Shown piece after piece: positions 7,595-14,346 of a stretch of 64,000 nt of DNA. The DNA lies in NCBI GenBank assembly GCA_965120375.1, contig CBCPMW010000009.1:1-64000 (forward strand). Reading direction: 5' to 3'. Source of the DNA: CASPLG01 sp965120375. GTDB taxonomy: Bacteria; Bacillota; Clostridia; Oscillospirales; Acutalibacteraceae. Below the pieces are notes generated by a model. It was not told the origin of the DNA. It was given only the letters and a program-made list of their open reading frames with translations, and did no database searches. Positions within the stretch are counted from its first letter, which is position 1, and every line of letters starts with the position of its first letter. Both the position numbers and the translations under genes were made by a program.

Positions 7595-9661
7595 ATGGCT
7601 AACCTAAATGACTTTAGCGAAAAATATTACGCAAAATTATGGCGGAGTATGGATTGGGAACGCAACTATAAGATGTTAGAGAACTTTCAAAAGCAACTGT
7701 CTATATTAGCAAAAAATCATGACTCGAATGGTGTTCGTTCTTTACAAGATAAAATTACAAATATTACTGAAATCCGTGCTTTAGCGGTCCACAAAGTTAC
7801 TGACGAAAATAATGCTGGTGCTGGAATTGATGGTGTGCTTTGGATTAGTGATGCAGATAAAATGCGTGGTGCTATGTCATTAAATGCTGCAGATTATGAA
7901 GCGAAACCATTCCGCAGAATAATAATTCAAGATAAGCATAAAATGAAAGAACGCCATATTGGTATACCAACTGTAAAAGACCGTGCTATACAAACTTTGT
8001 ATTCTTTTGTTCTTGACCCAGTAGCAGAGGCTAGTGCTGATAAAAAATCATTTGCATTTAGAAATGGGAGAAGTGCCTTAGATGCTCATCATTTTATTTC
8101 TGAAGCTTTAAAATATCCTGATTCTCCTGAATGGGTTTTTATTGGCGATATTAAATCTTGCTACGATTCTATAAGTCATGGATGGCTTATGAAACATATC
8201 CCCATGAATAAAGATGTTTTGCGGTCATTTTTAAAAGCGGGATTTATTTTCGGTAATGAACTTTTTCCAACCGAACAAGGTATTTCACTTGGCATGTCGA
8301 TATCCCCTATAATTGCTAATATGACTTTAGACGGTCTTAGACAAACTATATTTAACTTGCAACCTAGATATAAAACACCAGATTATGGGGATGGTGAGTT
8401 TGTACGTTATGCAGACGATATAATCGTTACCGCTAGAAGTAAAGAATCTGCATATAAAATAAAAAGTGCCGTAAAAAAATTTCTTTCAATTAGAGGTTTA
8501 AGACTTTCAGAAACTAAGAGCAAAATAATTCATGTTTCGGAAGGTTTTGATTATCTATCTAGGAATTATTGCAAACGTGATGGAATTCTATGTGTTACAC
8601 CTTCTGAAAAAGCAGTCAAATCATTTGAACAAAACCTAAAAGATTTTATTTTAAATAATGGAAAGCAACAATCACAAAGGAACTTGATTAAAGGCTTAAA
8701 TGCAAGACTTCAAGGATGGGCAGCATATCATAGAATAGAAAAATCATCAGAAGTTTTTCATCATATTGATAGTCTGGTTTCTGCGTTACTTCTAAAACTT
8801 ATGCAAAAATTATACCCTAATAAAACTAAGCAACAACTTATTTCTACATATTGGCATGAAGATTTTGATGGTACTAAAGTTTATACACTACCTCAGCGCA
8901 AAGACATTCGTGTTGTTCGTATGAAAGATATAATTCTGATTGCTCACAACCCAGTAATATTAAGTAAAAATCCATACATAGATACTGAATATTTTAAATC
9001 ACGTTCGGAAAGTCAAGACGAAAAAAATATTAATGGTAGATATAAATCAGTTTGGAAAAGACAAAGCGGTAAATGTTATTATTGTGGCAAAGTTATGGCT
9101 AAAGAACAACCTATAAAACTCATTCATAGAGAATCTATTGACGATAATTCGACAAGCAATTTAGCATATATTCATTCTACTTGTGAACAAGATGAAGCTA
9201 TATTTATTCAAACAGATATTGAAAATCCTAGTAATATTGATGTTTTTGAAATTGCAAAGGAAATAACTGAAAAAGATGATACTTTAAAAGAAACTAGTAA
9301 AATATCTTATAGTGCACTCAAAGACTATTTTTCTAAATGTAATGAAAATAAATTTGCATTAAAATTTTCAGAAATTGAAAAAATTTTAAAAGGTAAACTT
9401 TGCTCATTAGCTTATAAATATAAATCATTTTGGCATAGAAAAAGCAAACGTGAATTTGCTGATTCATGGCAATCGGAAGGTTTTGAAGTATCGGAAATTG
9501 ATTTCAAAAAGAAAAAAGCGTATTTCCATAAAACTGATAATAATAGGGGGAAATTAAGTATACCAAAAGTTTTCTTAACCGACAAAATTCCTAATAATGC
9601 TAAATACGAACTAGAACATTTTTTTGAATATATACGTAAAAAATATGGAATACAAAAATAA
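7595..9661 (+). CDS. Group-II-intron-lineage reverse transcriptase with HNH and extra C-terminal domain, no ribozyme
   Basis: The 688-residue protein begins like a group II intron-encoded protein (RT0 region ALAVHKVTDENNAGAGIDG, 63-80; IGIPTVKDRAIQ, 122-133). It keeps both catalytic Asp sites (D185 in GDIKSCYDSI; YADD at 272-275). A maturase-like X domain follows (LNARLQGWAAYHR, 368-380), then an HNH/zinc module (C494, C497, H511, N522, H527, C530). Unlike usual members it does not end there. Residues about 570-645 form a further domain (YSALKDYF, FSEIEKIL, SFWHRKS, EVSEIDF) resembling what I recall as DUF7662. RT4, normally GTPQGGxxSP, reads QGISLGMSISP. An AGGTGG SD precedes the ATG. Only 25 bases separate it from exoA and a terminator-like hairpin follows at once, so no intron RNA surrounds it. 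Confidence 0.88.
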   Translation: MANLNDFSEKYYAKLWRSMDWERNYKMLENFQKQLSILAKNHDSNGVRSLQDKITNITEIRALAVHKVTDENNAGAGIDGVLWISDADKMRGAMSLNAADYEAKPFRRIIIQDKHKMKERHIGIPTVKDRAIQTLYSFVLDPVAEASADKKSFAFRNGRSALDAHHFISEALKYPDSPEWVFIGDIKSCYDSISHGWLMKHIPMNKDVLRSFLKAGFIFGNELFPTEQGISLGMSISPIIANMTLDGLRQTIFNLQPRYKTPDYGDGEFVRYADDIIVTARSKESAYKIKSAVKKFLSIRGLRLSETKSKIIHVSEGFDYLSRNYCKRDGILCVTPSEKAVKSFEQNLKDFILNNGKQQSQRNLIKGLNARLQGWAAYHRIEKSSEVFHHIDSLVSALLLKLMQKLYPNKTKQQLISTYWHEDFDGTKVYTLPQRKDIRVVRMKDIILIAHNPVILSKNPYIDTEYFKSRSESQDEKNINGRYKSVWKRQSGKCYYCGKVMAKEQPIKLIHRESIDDNSTSNLAYIHSTCEQDEAIFIQTDIENPSNIDVFEIAKEITEKDDTLKETSKISYSALKDYFSKCNENKFALKFSEIEKILKGKLCSLAYKYKSFWHRKSKREFADSWQSEGFEVSEIDFKKKKAYFHKTDNNRGKLSIPKVFLTDKIPNNAKYELEHFFEYIRKKYGIQK

Positions 9662-9731
9662 CCTCACTTAATGATATGCTCCCAAAAAATGTCTAGCTTT
9701 TGAGATGCATATCAAATTAGGCGAGGCTTTT
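9662..9731 (+). terminator. Long hairpin with T-run directly after the RT gene
   Basis: The hairpin begins at the base after the RT stop codon. Its outer arm CCTCACTTAATGATATGC pairs with the complementary arm ending at GCGAGG (9726), with one mismatch, one wobble and a two-base bulge. An inner stem (CTC/GAG plus AAAA/TTTT) extends it. CTTTTT follows. It functions plausibly as an intrinsic terminator, but at about 65 bases it is much longer than needed and could also be a structured RNA associated with the RT. It lacks the group II domain V pattern. Confidence 0.65.
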
Positions 9732-9733
9732 TA

Positions 9734-9967
9734 TTACATCAAAACAGTTGATGAATACTCAATTTTTATACCATTGTCTTTTGTTCTAGGTAGTTTTGCT
9801 TTATTTCCATTTCCGTCCTCAATAGCAAGCTTTTCTATTTTATGTTCATCAAAAAAATTTACAACTGTACTTTCAATAAAGCCCGCCCATTTTTGCGGAT
9901 TTGCTTTCTTTTTCTCTTTTGGCTCATCTTCCATAATCTTTTTAAGTTCGTTTATTGATTCATCCAT
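9734..9967 (-). CDS. Small hypothetical protein (77 aa) of mobile-element type
   Basis: The protein is highly charged at the N-terminus (DEPKEKKKANPQ) and ends with a conserved-looking block, KLAIEDGNGNKAKL followed by IKIEYSSTVL, which I have seen at the end of short clostridial phage/plasmid proteins. No function is known to me. The ATG at 9967 follows an AAAGGAAG site by about nine bases. It precedes, on the same strand, the frameshifted XRE regulator and is probably part of the same degraded element. Confidence 0.55.
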   Translation of the reverse strand: MDESINELKKIMEDEPKEKKKANPQKWAGFIESTVVNFFDEHKIEKLAIEDGNGNKAKLPRTKDNGIKIEYSSTVLM

Positions 9968-9993
9968 AATTTAATACTTCCTTTCCTATTTTA

Positions 9994-10238
9994 TCATTTT
10001 ATTTTGTACTCAAATTTAAAATCAAATAAATCTTTAAGAGATATGCCTAGTGCATCTGCAATATCAAATAATGTTACGCTTGAAAAAGTAGTTGGCAAAT
10101 TTGGAGCTTCAATATTACTTAAATGTGTCCTGCTAATTCCAACTTTTTCAGCAAGTTGAATTTGTGTTAATCTTCGTAATTTTCTATGTATGAAATATTA
10201 ATTGCTAAATTTCTATATTTATCTTCATGTTTGACCAT
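9994..10238 (-). pseudogene. Frameshifted XRE-family HTH regulator
   Basis: The start MVKHEDKYRNLAINI is in one frame and the rest, RKLRRLTQIQLAEKVGISRT followed by HLSNIEAP, is in another. The second part is a standard Cro/CI-type helix-turn-helix with a recognition helix in VGISRTHLSNIE and the usual ADALGISLKDLF tail. A single-base indel near 10185 breaks the gene. If intact it would encode about 80 residues of a phage-type repressor. Confidence 0.7.
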
Positions 10239-10345
10239 TGTACAGCCCACCTTACATTAAAATATTAGGTGCTCTCATACAATGTATAAACAATTCTATA
10301 AGTTGCTAAATTTTTATTTTTATATTATAATTTGCTTATTAATTA

Positions 10346-10550
10346 TTATCTCACACTGGGCACATACTCTGCAATATCTTCAAGTTTGTACTTTAATACA
10401 TTACATAACTTATTTAGAGTTTTTGTTTCTATATTTTCATTAAATTTAAGCCTTTTAATCATTTTACTGTCAATACCGCATTTTTCTCGTAGTTTATATG
10501 TTGAGACGTTTATTCTCTATTAACTCCCATAACTTATTAAAAATTATCAA
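10346..10550 (-). pseudogene. Frameshifted Cro/CI-type (YozG-like) HTH regulator
   Basis: From a TTG at 10550 behind an AAGAGGTGG site the reading gives IIFNKLWELIENK. The continuation NVSTYKLREKCGIDSKMIKR with KTLNKLCNVLKYKLEDIAEYV lies in another frame. This is the short clostridial Cro/CI-type HTH family. One missing base near 10510 breaks it. The recognisable order of both halves makes a real, recently decayed gene likely. Confidence 0.65.
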
Positions 10551-10603
10551 AATAAAAAGCCACCTCTTGACAGTAAAAATTATGGAAGTTATAACCTCCA
10601 TGT

Positions 10604-10909
10604 TTACCCATTTGTATTTGATAGTCTAAATTCGTCGATTATAGTTAAAACTGCTCTAACTTGACTTTCTGTTAAATCCTGTAATGGTGTACGAATTCTA
10701 TCATTTAAATCTATACCCAAAAAATAATCTGCCGATAAACCAAATATATAACAAAGTTTTATTAAGATTTCATAAGGCGGTATTCGCATATAATTTTCAT
10801 ATAGACTTACTGTAGATTCATTAACACCTAGTCTATCGGCTAAGTCCTTTTGCTTCCATTCTTTTTGAAGTCTTAATTGGCGTATTTTTTGTCCCATGTC
10901 AATCGGCAT
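10604..10909 (-). CDS. XRE-family transcriptional regulator
   Basis: The 101-residue protein has an N-terminal Cro/CI HTH (residues about 5-60: IRQLRLQKEWKQKDLADRLG, then VNESTVSLYENYMRIPP and IFGLSADYFLGI) and a short C-terminal helical extension. It is the only intact regulator of three in the degraded prophage-like cluster and would bind DNA as the lysogeny-type repressor. An AGAGGTGA site precedes the ATG at 10909. It is divergent from the SLOG-type gene; the 87-base gap between them is the likely operator region. Confidence 0.88.
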   Translation of the reverse strand: MPIDMGQKIRQLRLQKEWKQKDLADRLGVNESTVSLYENYMRIPPYEILIKLCYIFGLSADYFLGIDLNDRIRTPLQDLTESQVRAVLTIIDEFRLSNTNG

Positions 10910-10996
10910 ATTGTCACCTCTTTTTAAGATTTTATGCCCTTTTATATTTCTTTATGAAATATTAATTTCTAATTGAAATAAGATAGAGGAATAAAA

Positions 10997-11455
10997 ATGA
11001 AAACCTGTACATTTGCGGGACACGCACAGATATATGAACAAGAGGAAATAGAAAAAAGATTAAAAAAAGAAATAGAAAATCTCATTGAAAATGAGAGTGT
11101 TACTAATTTCTATAACGGATGCAAAGGCAGTTTTGATTTTCTCTGTGCCGATTGTGTTTTTGAGTTAAAAAAAGAGTACCCATTTATAAAATCATATTGG
11201 GTACAATCATATATGCCAAAAGAAAATGATGAATACATCAAATATATAGCAGAAAAATTTGACCAATTTTTTTATCCAAACCTTGAAAAAATTCCGCCTC
11301 GCTTTGCCATTTTAAAACGTAATGAATGGATGATTAAAAATTCCGATTTTTTGATTGCTTATGTAAAATACAACCGTGGCGGAGCATTTAAAACACTTGA
11401 ATTCGCAGAAAAAAAGAAAAATATAAAAATAATAAATATAGGAAAGGATTCATAA
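10997..11455 (+). CDS. SLOG/DUF1273-like Rossmann nucleotide-binding protein
   Basis: The 152-residue protein begins with TCTFAGHAQIY, the SLOG superfamily opening. It continues with FYNGCKGSFDFLCAD and ends with IKNSDFLIAYVKYNRGGAFKTLEFA, the nucleotide-binding loop region. Relatives are common in clostridial phages and near defence or DNA-processing genes; their ligands are unknown. The gene is divergent from the intact XRE repressor and is followed within seven bases by a small membrane protein gene. Confidence 0.75.
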   Translation: MKTCTFAGHAQIYEQEEIEKRLKKEIENLIENESVTNFYNGCKGSFDFLCADCVFELKKEYPFIKSYWVQSYMPKENDEYIKYIAEKFDQFFYPNLEKIPPRFAILKRNEWMIKNSDFLIAYVKYNRGGAFKTLEFAEKKKNIKIINIGKDS

Positions 11456-11461
11456 ATTGTT

Positions 11462-11695
11462 ATGTTTTTAAATAAAAGTTTTAAATTAATAAAAAAAGTT
11501 TGCGATGCAATATTAAATCTACTATCTGTTATTTTAATTATACTTTTTGTACTAATTTTGATTTTAGAAATTACTACTTTAATTTTTATGATTATAAGAA
11601 ATACTACAGGATATTGCACTCCATTTATGCTACAAGTGATAGAAAAAACTGTAGCGGCAAGTCGAGAAGGTGCTATTATGTGGGCTAATTCATAA
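11462..11695 (+). CDS. Small membrane protein (77 aa)
   Basis: A single long hydrophobic segment (roughly residues 18-46, ILNLLSVILIILFVLILILE onward) follows a Lys-rich N-terminus, giving one or two membrane passes. The tail is polar. No family was recognised. A GGAAAGGA sequence lies about 12 bases before the ATG, and it starts seven bases after the SLOG-type gene, so the two are probably co-expressed. Holin-like or toxin-like roles are possible but unproven. Confidence 0.55.
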   Translation: MFLNKSFKLIKKVCDAILNLLSVILIILFVLILILEITTLIFMIIRNTTGYCTPFMLQVIEKTVAASREGAIMWANS

Positions 11696-11843
11696 AAACT
11701 AAGAAAATCGACAAAATATGCCATAGAAATATTTAGCTAAATATTACAATAATAATATATTTTATTTGTGTTCAATTATACAAATTACTGAATACAAAAA
11801 TATTGTTATCGGTAAAATTTTAAACAAAGAGATGAGTATTTCT

Positions 11844-12239
11844 ATGACAAATAAAGAATTATCGAAACTTTACTATTTAAAAAAAGAAATAGAAATGCAA
11901 AGAAAACGCCTTTATGAGCTAGAAACCATGGCTAAATCTTGCAGCGTGAGAATAACAGGTATGCCGCACGGTAACGGGATTTCTGATAAAGTTGGAAAAT
12001 ATACATCACAAATCGCAGATTTAAAATGTTTACTAGATTTAAACCTAAAAAAGTGCTTTTTTGAGCTTAACAGGCTTACAGAATACATTCAAACGGTAGA
12101 TGATTCTTTAGTCCGGCAAATTATGACTTATCGCTTTATCCATGGCTTTAGCTGGCAGAAAACAGCTTTTAGTATCGGTGGAAATAATAATCCGTATAAC
12201 TTAAACATGAGACTTTATCGTTATTTAAAAAATAATTGA
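11844..12239 (+). CDS. Phage-type sigma-like regulator (DUF1492-like)
   Basis: From the ATG at 11844 (GAGATGAG about seven bases before it) the product is 131 residues. An N-terminal helical pair-forming region (SKLYYLKKEIEMQRKRLYEL) is followed by the MAKS and MPHGNGISDKVG linker and a C-terminal sigma region 4-like HTH (LVRQIMTYRFIHGFSWQKTA, 95-114). This matches small regulators found upstream of terminase genes in clostridial prophages. It would control late gene transcription. No terminase follows here, consistent with a degraded element. Upstream in-frame starts exist but have poorer SD sites. Confidence 0.7.
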   Translation: MTNKELSKLYYLKKEIEMQRKRLYELETMAKSCSVRITGMPHGNGISDKVGKYTSQIADLKCLLDLNLKKCFFELNRLTEYIQTVDDSLVRQIMTYRFIHGFSWQKTAFSIGGNNNPYNLNMRLYRYLKNN

Positions 12240-12249
12240 TATTGCAAAA

Positions 12250-12966
12250 CTAATTTTTTATTTTTAATGTTTTTAAGTAGCGTTTTTTATCCTCCGATAT
12301 ACGGTAGCTTTCGATTGCTTTTTGAATAGTTTTGTTATGTACCCACCTATTCATAGTTTTTTCTTCTATGTACTTTACCGTAAAATCATATTGTTTTGCT
12401 AAAGCAGTTGCAAAATACCAAGCTATCATCATATTCACGTAGTAATCTTCCGATTTTATTTTGCTTACCATTTTTAAATATCTTTCCGAAAAATTACTGT
12501 CCAGATAAAAATTCATAAGTATTCCCACAGCGAATCTAACAGTATATGTGTGAGTTGAATTTATCCATTTTTCAATTTTGGGGAACAGTTCCGGCAAATG
12601 ATTTTTAAGTAGTTTAGGGCGGGTTAAATCGCATGTTGCCCAGTTATCTATATATGGCAGAAATTCTTCAAGTCTTTCTATCATGTTGCCATAATTTTTA
12701 ATTTTCTCTATCAAAAAGCCATGCAAATTGTTTTCTTCATAATATTTATGAGGAAGAATATTTAAAAAACTTACAAAATCGCTCTCATTAAAAAGTCTAT
12801 TTGCAAGTCTCCTAAGCTCCGAAGTGCGAACGCCAATTATTATTTCAGGATTAATATTTGGAATAAGTTTTGCTTGAAATTTTTGATATTTTAAGTCTTG
12901 TAATTTAAAAAGTTCTTTTTGTATATTCAGTATTATTTTTTCATTGATTTCTTGCAAGATAATCAT
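12250..12966 (-). CDS. DNA alkylation repair protein (AlkD/HEAT-repeat type)
   Basis: The 238-residue protein has the AlkD-like pattern: GVRTSELRRLANRLF, a HEAT-repeat helical body, FLPYIDNWATCDL with its conserved Trp-Asp, and the VRFAVGILMNFYLDSNF block. Such enzymes excise bulky or alkylated bases, acting as monofunctional DNA glycosylases in the cytoplasm. The start is uncertain: the ATG at 12966 has AAAGG directly against it, and a TTG at 12957 is better spaced. It runs opposite to the flanking phage-type genes and may be cargo. Confidence 0.88.
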   Translation of the reverse strand: MIILQEINEKIILNIQKELFKLQDLKYQKFQAKLIPNINPEIIIGVRTSELRRLANRLFNESDFVSFLNILPHKYYEENNLHGFLIEKIKNYGNMIERLEEFLPYIDNWATCDLTRPKLLKNHLPELFPKIEKWINSTHTYTVRFAVGILMNFYLDSNFSERYLKMVSKIKSEDYYVNMMIAWYFATALAKQYDFTVKYIEEKTMNRWVHNKTIQKAIESYRISEDKKRYLKTLKIKN

Positions 12967-13028
12967 CCTTTGTTTTTTATAATACTATTATTTTATCACA
13001 ATCTATAAATTAAACTTGTTACTAAATG

Positions 13029-13057
13029 TTACTTTTTAAGTAGTAAAATGATATTAT
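13029..13057 (+). promoter_or_regulatory. Candidate promoter before the HU-like gene
   Basis: TTACTT (13029-13034) and TATTAT (13052-13057) are separated by 17 bases. The expected start of transcription, near 13064, lies only about ten bases before a strong hairpin with a T-run. Confidence 0.45.
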
Positions 13058-13074
13058 GGGCTGAATATCTTTTG

Positions 13075-13105
13075 AGAACCCCTCTTTAGGGTTCTTTTTA
13101 TTTTT
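13075..13105 (+). terminator. Intrinsic terminator placed between promoter and HU-like gene
   Basis: AGAACCC (13075-13081) pairs with GGGTTCT (13089-13095) around a seven-base loop and is followed by a T-rich run. The gene to the left is on the other strand, so this terminator cannot serve it. It lies between a likely promoter and the ATG at 13118, which suggests attenuation or antitermination control. Confidence 0.65.
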
Positions 13106-13117
13106 AAGGAGGAAAAT

Positions 13118-13402
13118 ATGAAAAGACAAGAATTTATAAGAAAATATGCAGAAAAAACTCATACAAAAATATGTAAAACAGAAGAATTTATAAATAATCT
13201 GGAAAATTTAATCGTAGAATTGATTAAATCAGGCGAAACATTAAACTTTCATGGATTTTGTGAAATAGGGACAAAAGAATTTAAAGATAGAATCGGGACT
13301 AATCCGCAAAATTCTGAACCTATGACAATAAAAGGTGGAAAAAGAGTTTACATAAAGCCTGGAGCAAAGCTAAAATTCGCCGCTAAAACTTTAGAAACAT
13401 GA
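13118..13402 (+). CDS. HU/IHF-family DNA-binding protein (phage type)
   Basis: The 94-residue protein matches the HU/IHF fold: the N-terminal helices (MKRQEFIRKYAEKT), the GETLNFHGFCEIGTKEF strand pair, the RIGTNPQNSEPMTI arm with the usual NP turn, and the GKRVYIKPGAKLKF end. It bends DNA as a dimer. An AAGGAGG site precedes the ATG. It differs clearly from canonical chromosomal HU and overlaps the next phage gene by four bases (ATGA), so it belongs to the prophage remnant. Confidence 0.88.
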   Translation: MKRQEFIRKYAEKTHTKICKTEEFINNLENLIVELIKSGETLNFHGFCEIGTKEFKDRIGTNPQNSEPMTIKGGKRVYIKPGAKLKFAAKTLET

Positions 13403-14148
13403 AAAAAATAAAAAACGAGGAATCCGAAAAGAAATATACCTGTTCGGTTTGTGGAAAATCATATTTAGAAAAGGCACGAAAATTTACTCCGTCACATTCT
13501 CCGATTTACAAGGGAAATGGCGGGCTTTTAACTATTTGTAGGGATTATGTTTTTAACATTTACAAAAAATATTTAAAAAAGTTCGGTGGAGATGAATATA
13601 ACGCTATAAAACGTGTTTGTATGCTGCTAGATATTTATTTTTGCGACACTCTTTTTGATAAGTCCGAAAAAATCGATCCTTCTACAAACCGCATGAGTTC
13701 TTATTCTTTCTAAAATAAATTTACTTCCGTATATGCACAAGACTTTTGACGATTATTTGTTTAGTGAGACTTACAAACAGCCTGAAATGAAAAAAGAAAA
13801 ATCTGATACCATATCCGAAAGACTTGTAAAAATTTGGGGATTTGGATTTACACAGGAAGAATATCAATTTTTAAACAATAAATTTTCTGAATGGAAATCT
13901 AAAGTTATTATTGACGGGATCGCCAGAGAAAGTCTGGTCAGAGATTTGTGCATCATAAAACTACAACAACAAAAATCTTTGCGAGACGGAGAAATTGATC
14001 TATATAACAGACTTCAAAAAACATATCAGGAAACTCTTTCAAGTGCAAATTTAAAGCCGATTCAAGTAGAAAACGATGATAAAGCTACGGAAAAACCTCT
14101 TGGAGTAATGATAGAAATGTTTGAAAACGAAGATCCTATCCCCGAACC
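13399..14148 (+). pseudogene. Frameshifted and truncated phage protein with N-terminal zinc ribbon
   Basis: Two adjacent reading frames (13399-13713 and 13733-14170) are halves of one gene. The first has a CSVCGKSY zinc-binding start and ends at RMSSYSF. The missing link, KINLLPYMHKTFDD, is readable in the second frame across the gap, so a single indel near 13710 separates them. The second half carries IWGFGFTQEEYQFL and ends with NEDPIPEPGA, where relatives as I recall them continue further. The sequence instead runs into the 3' end of tRNA-Leu. The family is a structural or packaging-region phage protein of unknown role. The gene marks the right edge of the degraded element. Confidence 0.72.
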
Positions 14149-14232
14149 TGGTGCGAGTGATGGGACTTGAACCCATACGTCAAAGACACACGCCCCTCAA
14201 ACGTGCCTGTCTGCCTGTTCCAGCACACTCGC
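14149..14232 (-). tRNA. tRNA-Leu (anticodon GAG)
   Basis: On the minus strand the acceptor GCGAGTG pairs with CACTCGC, followed by A and an encoded CCA. The anticodon stem CACGT/GCGTG carries the loop TTGAGGG with anticodon GAG. A class II variable arm (TGTCTTTGACGT) and a T arm ATGGG-TTCAAGT-CCCAT are intact. The phage-gene remnant joins it exactly at its 3' end, so this tRNA was probably the integration site of the element to its left. Confidence 0.95.
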
Positions 14233-14346
14233 AAAACATTACTAGGATATTCTATTATCTAAAGTTAAGAATGTCAATACTAAAAATAAAAAATCTCGAA
14301 ACAAGCAGCTTTTGGTCAGAAAATTCACATTATAAATAAAAAATAT

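Noticed and set aside
7595..9661. Diversity-generating retroelement or retron RT
   Set aside because: The N-terminal RT0 region, maturase-like X domain and HNH are of the group II type. No template/variable repeat pair or msr-msd-like RNA was seen upstream.
7570..9760. A complete group II intron around the RT gene
   Set aside because: Only 25 bases separate exoA from the RT, there is no GUGYG-type 5' end, and the 3' hairpin lacks the 34-base domain V pattern with AGC triad and GAAA-type loop.
5323..14232. Direct att repeats linking the tRNA-like fragment and tRNA-Leu as the two ends of one island
   Set aside because: The two 3' halves differ in the T stem and acceptor, so they are not copies of one attachment core.
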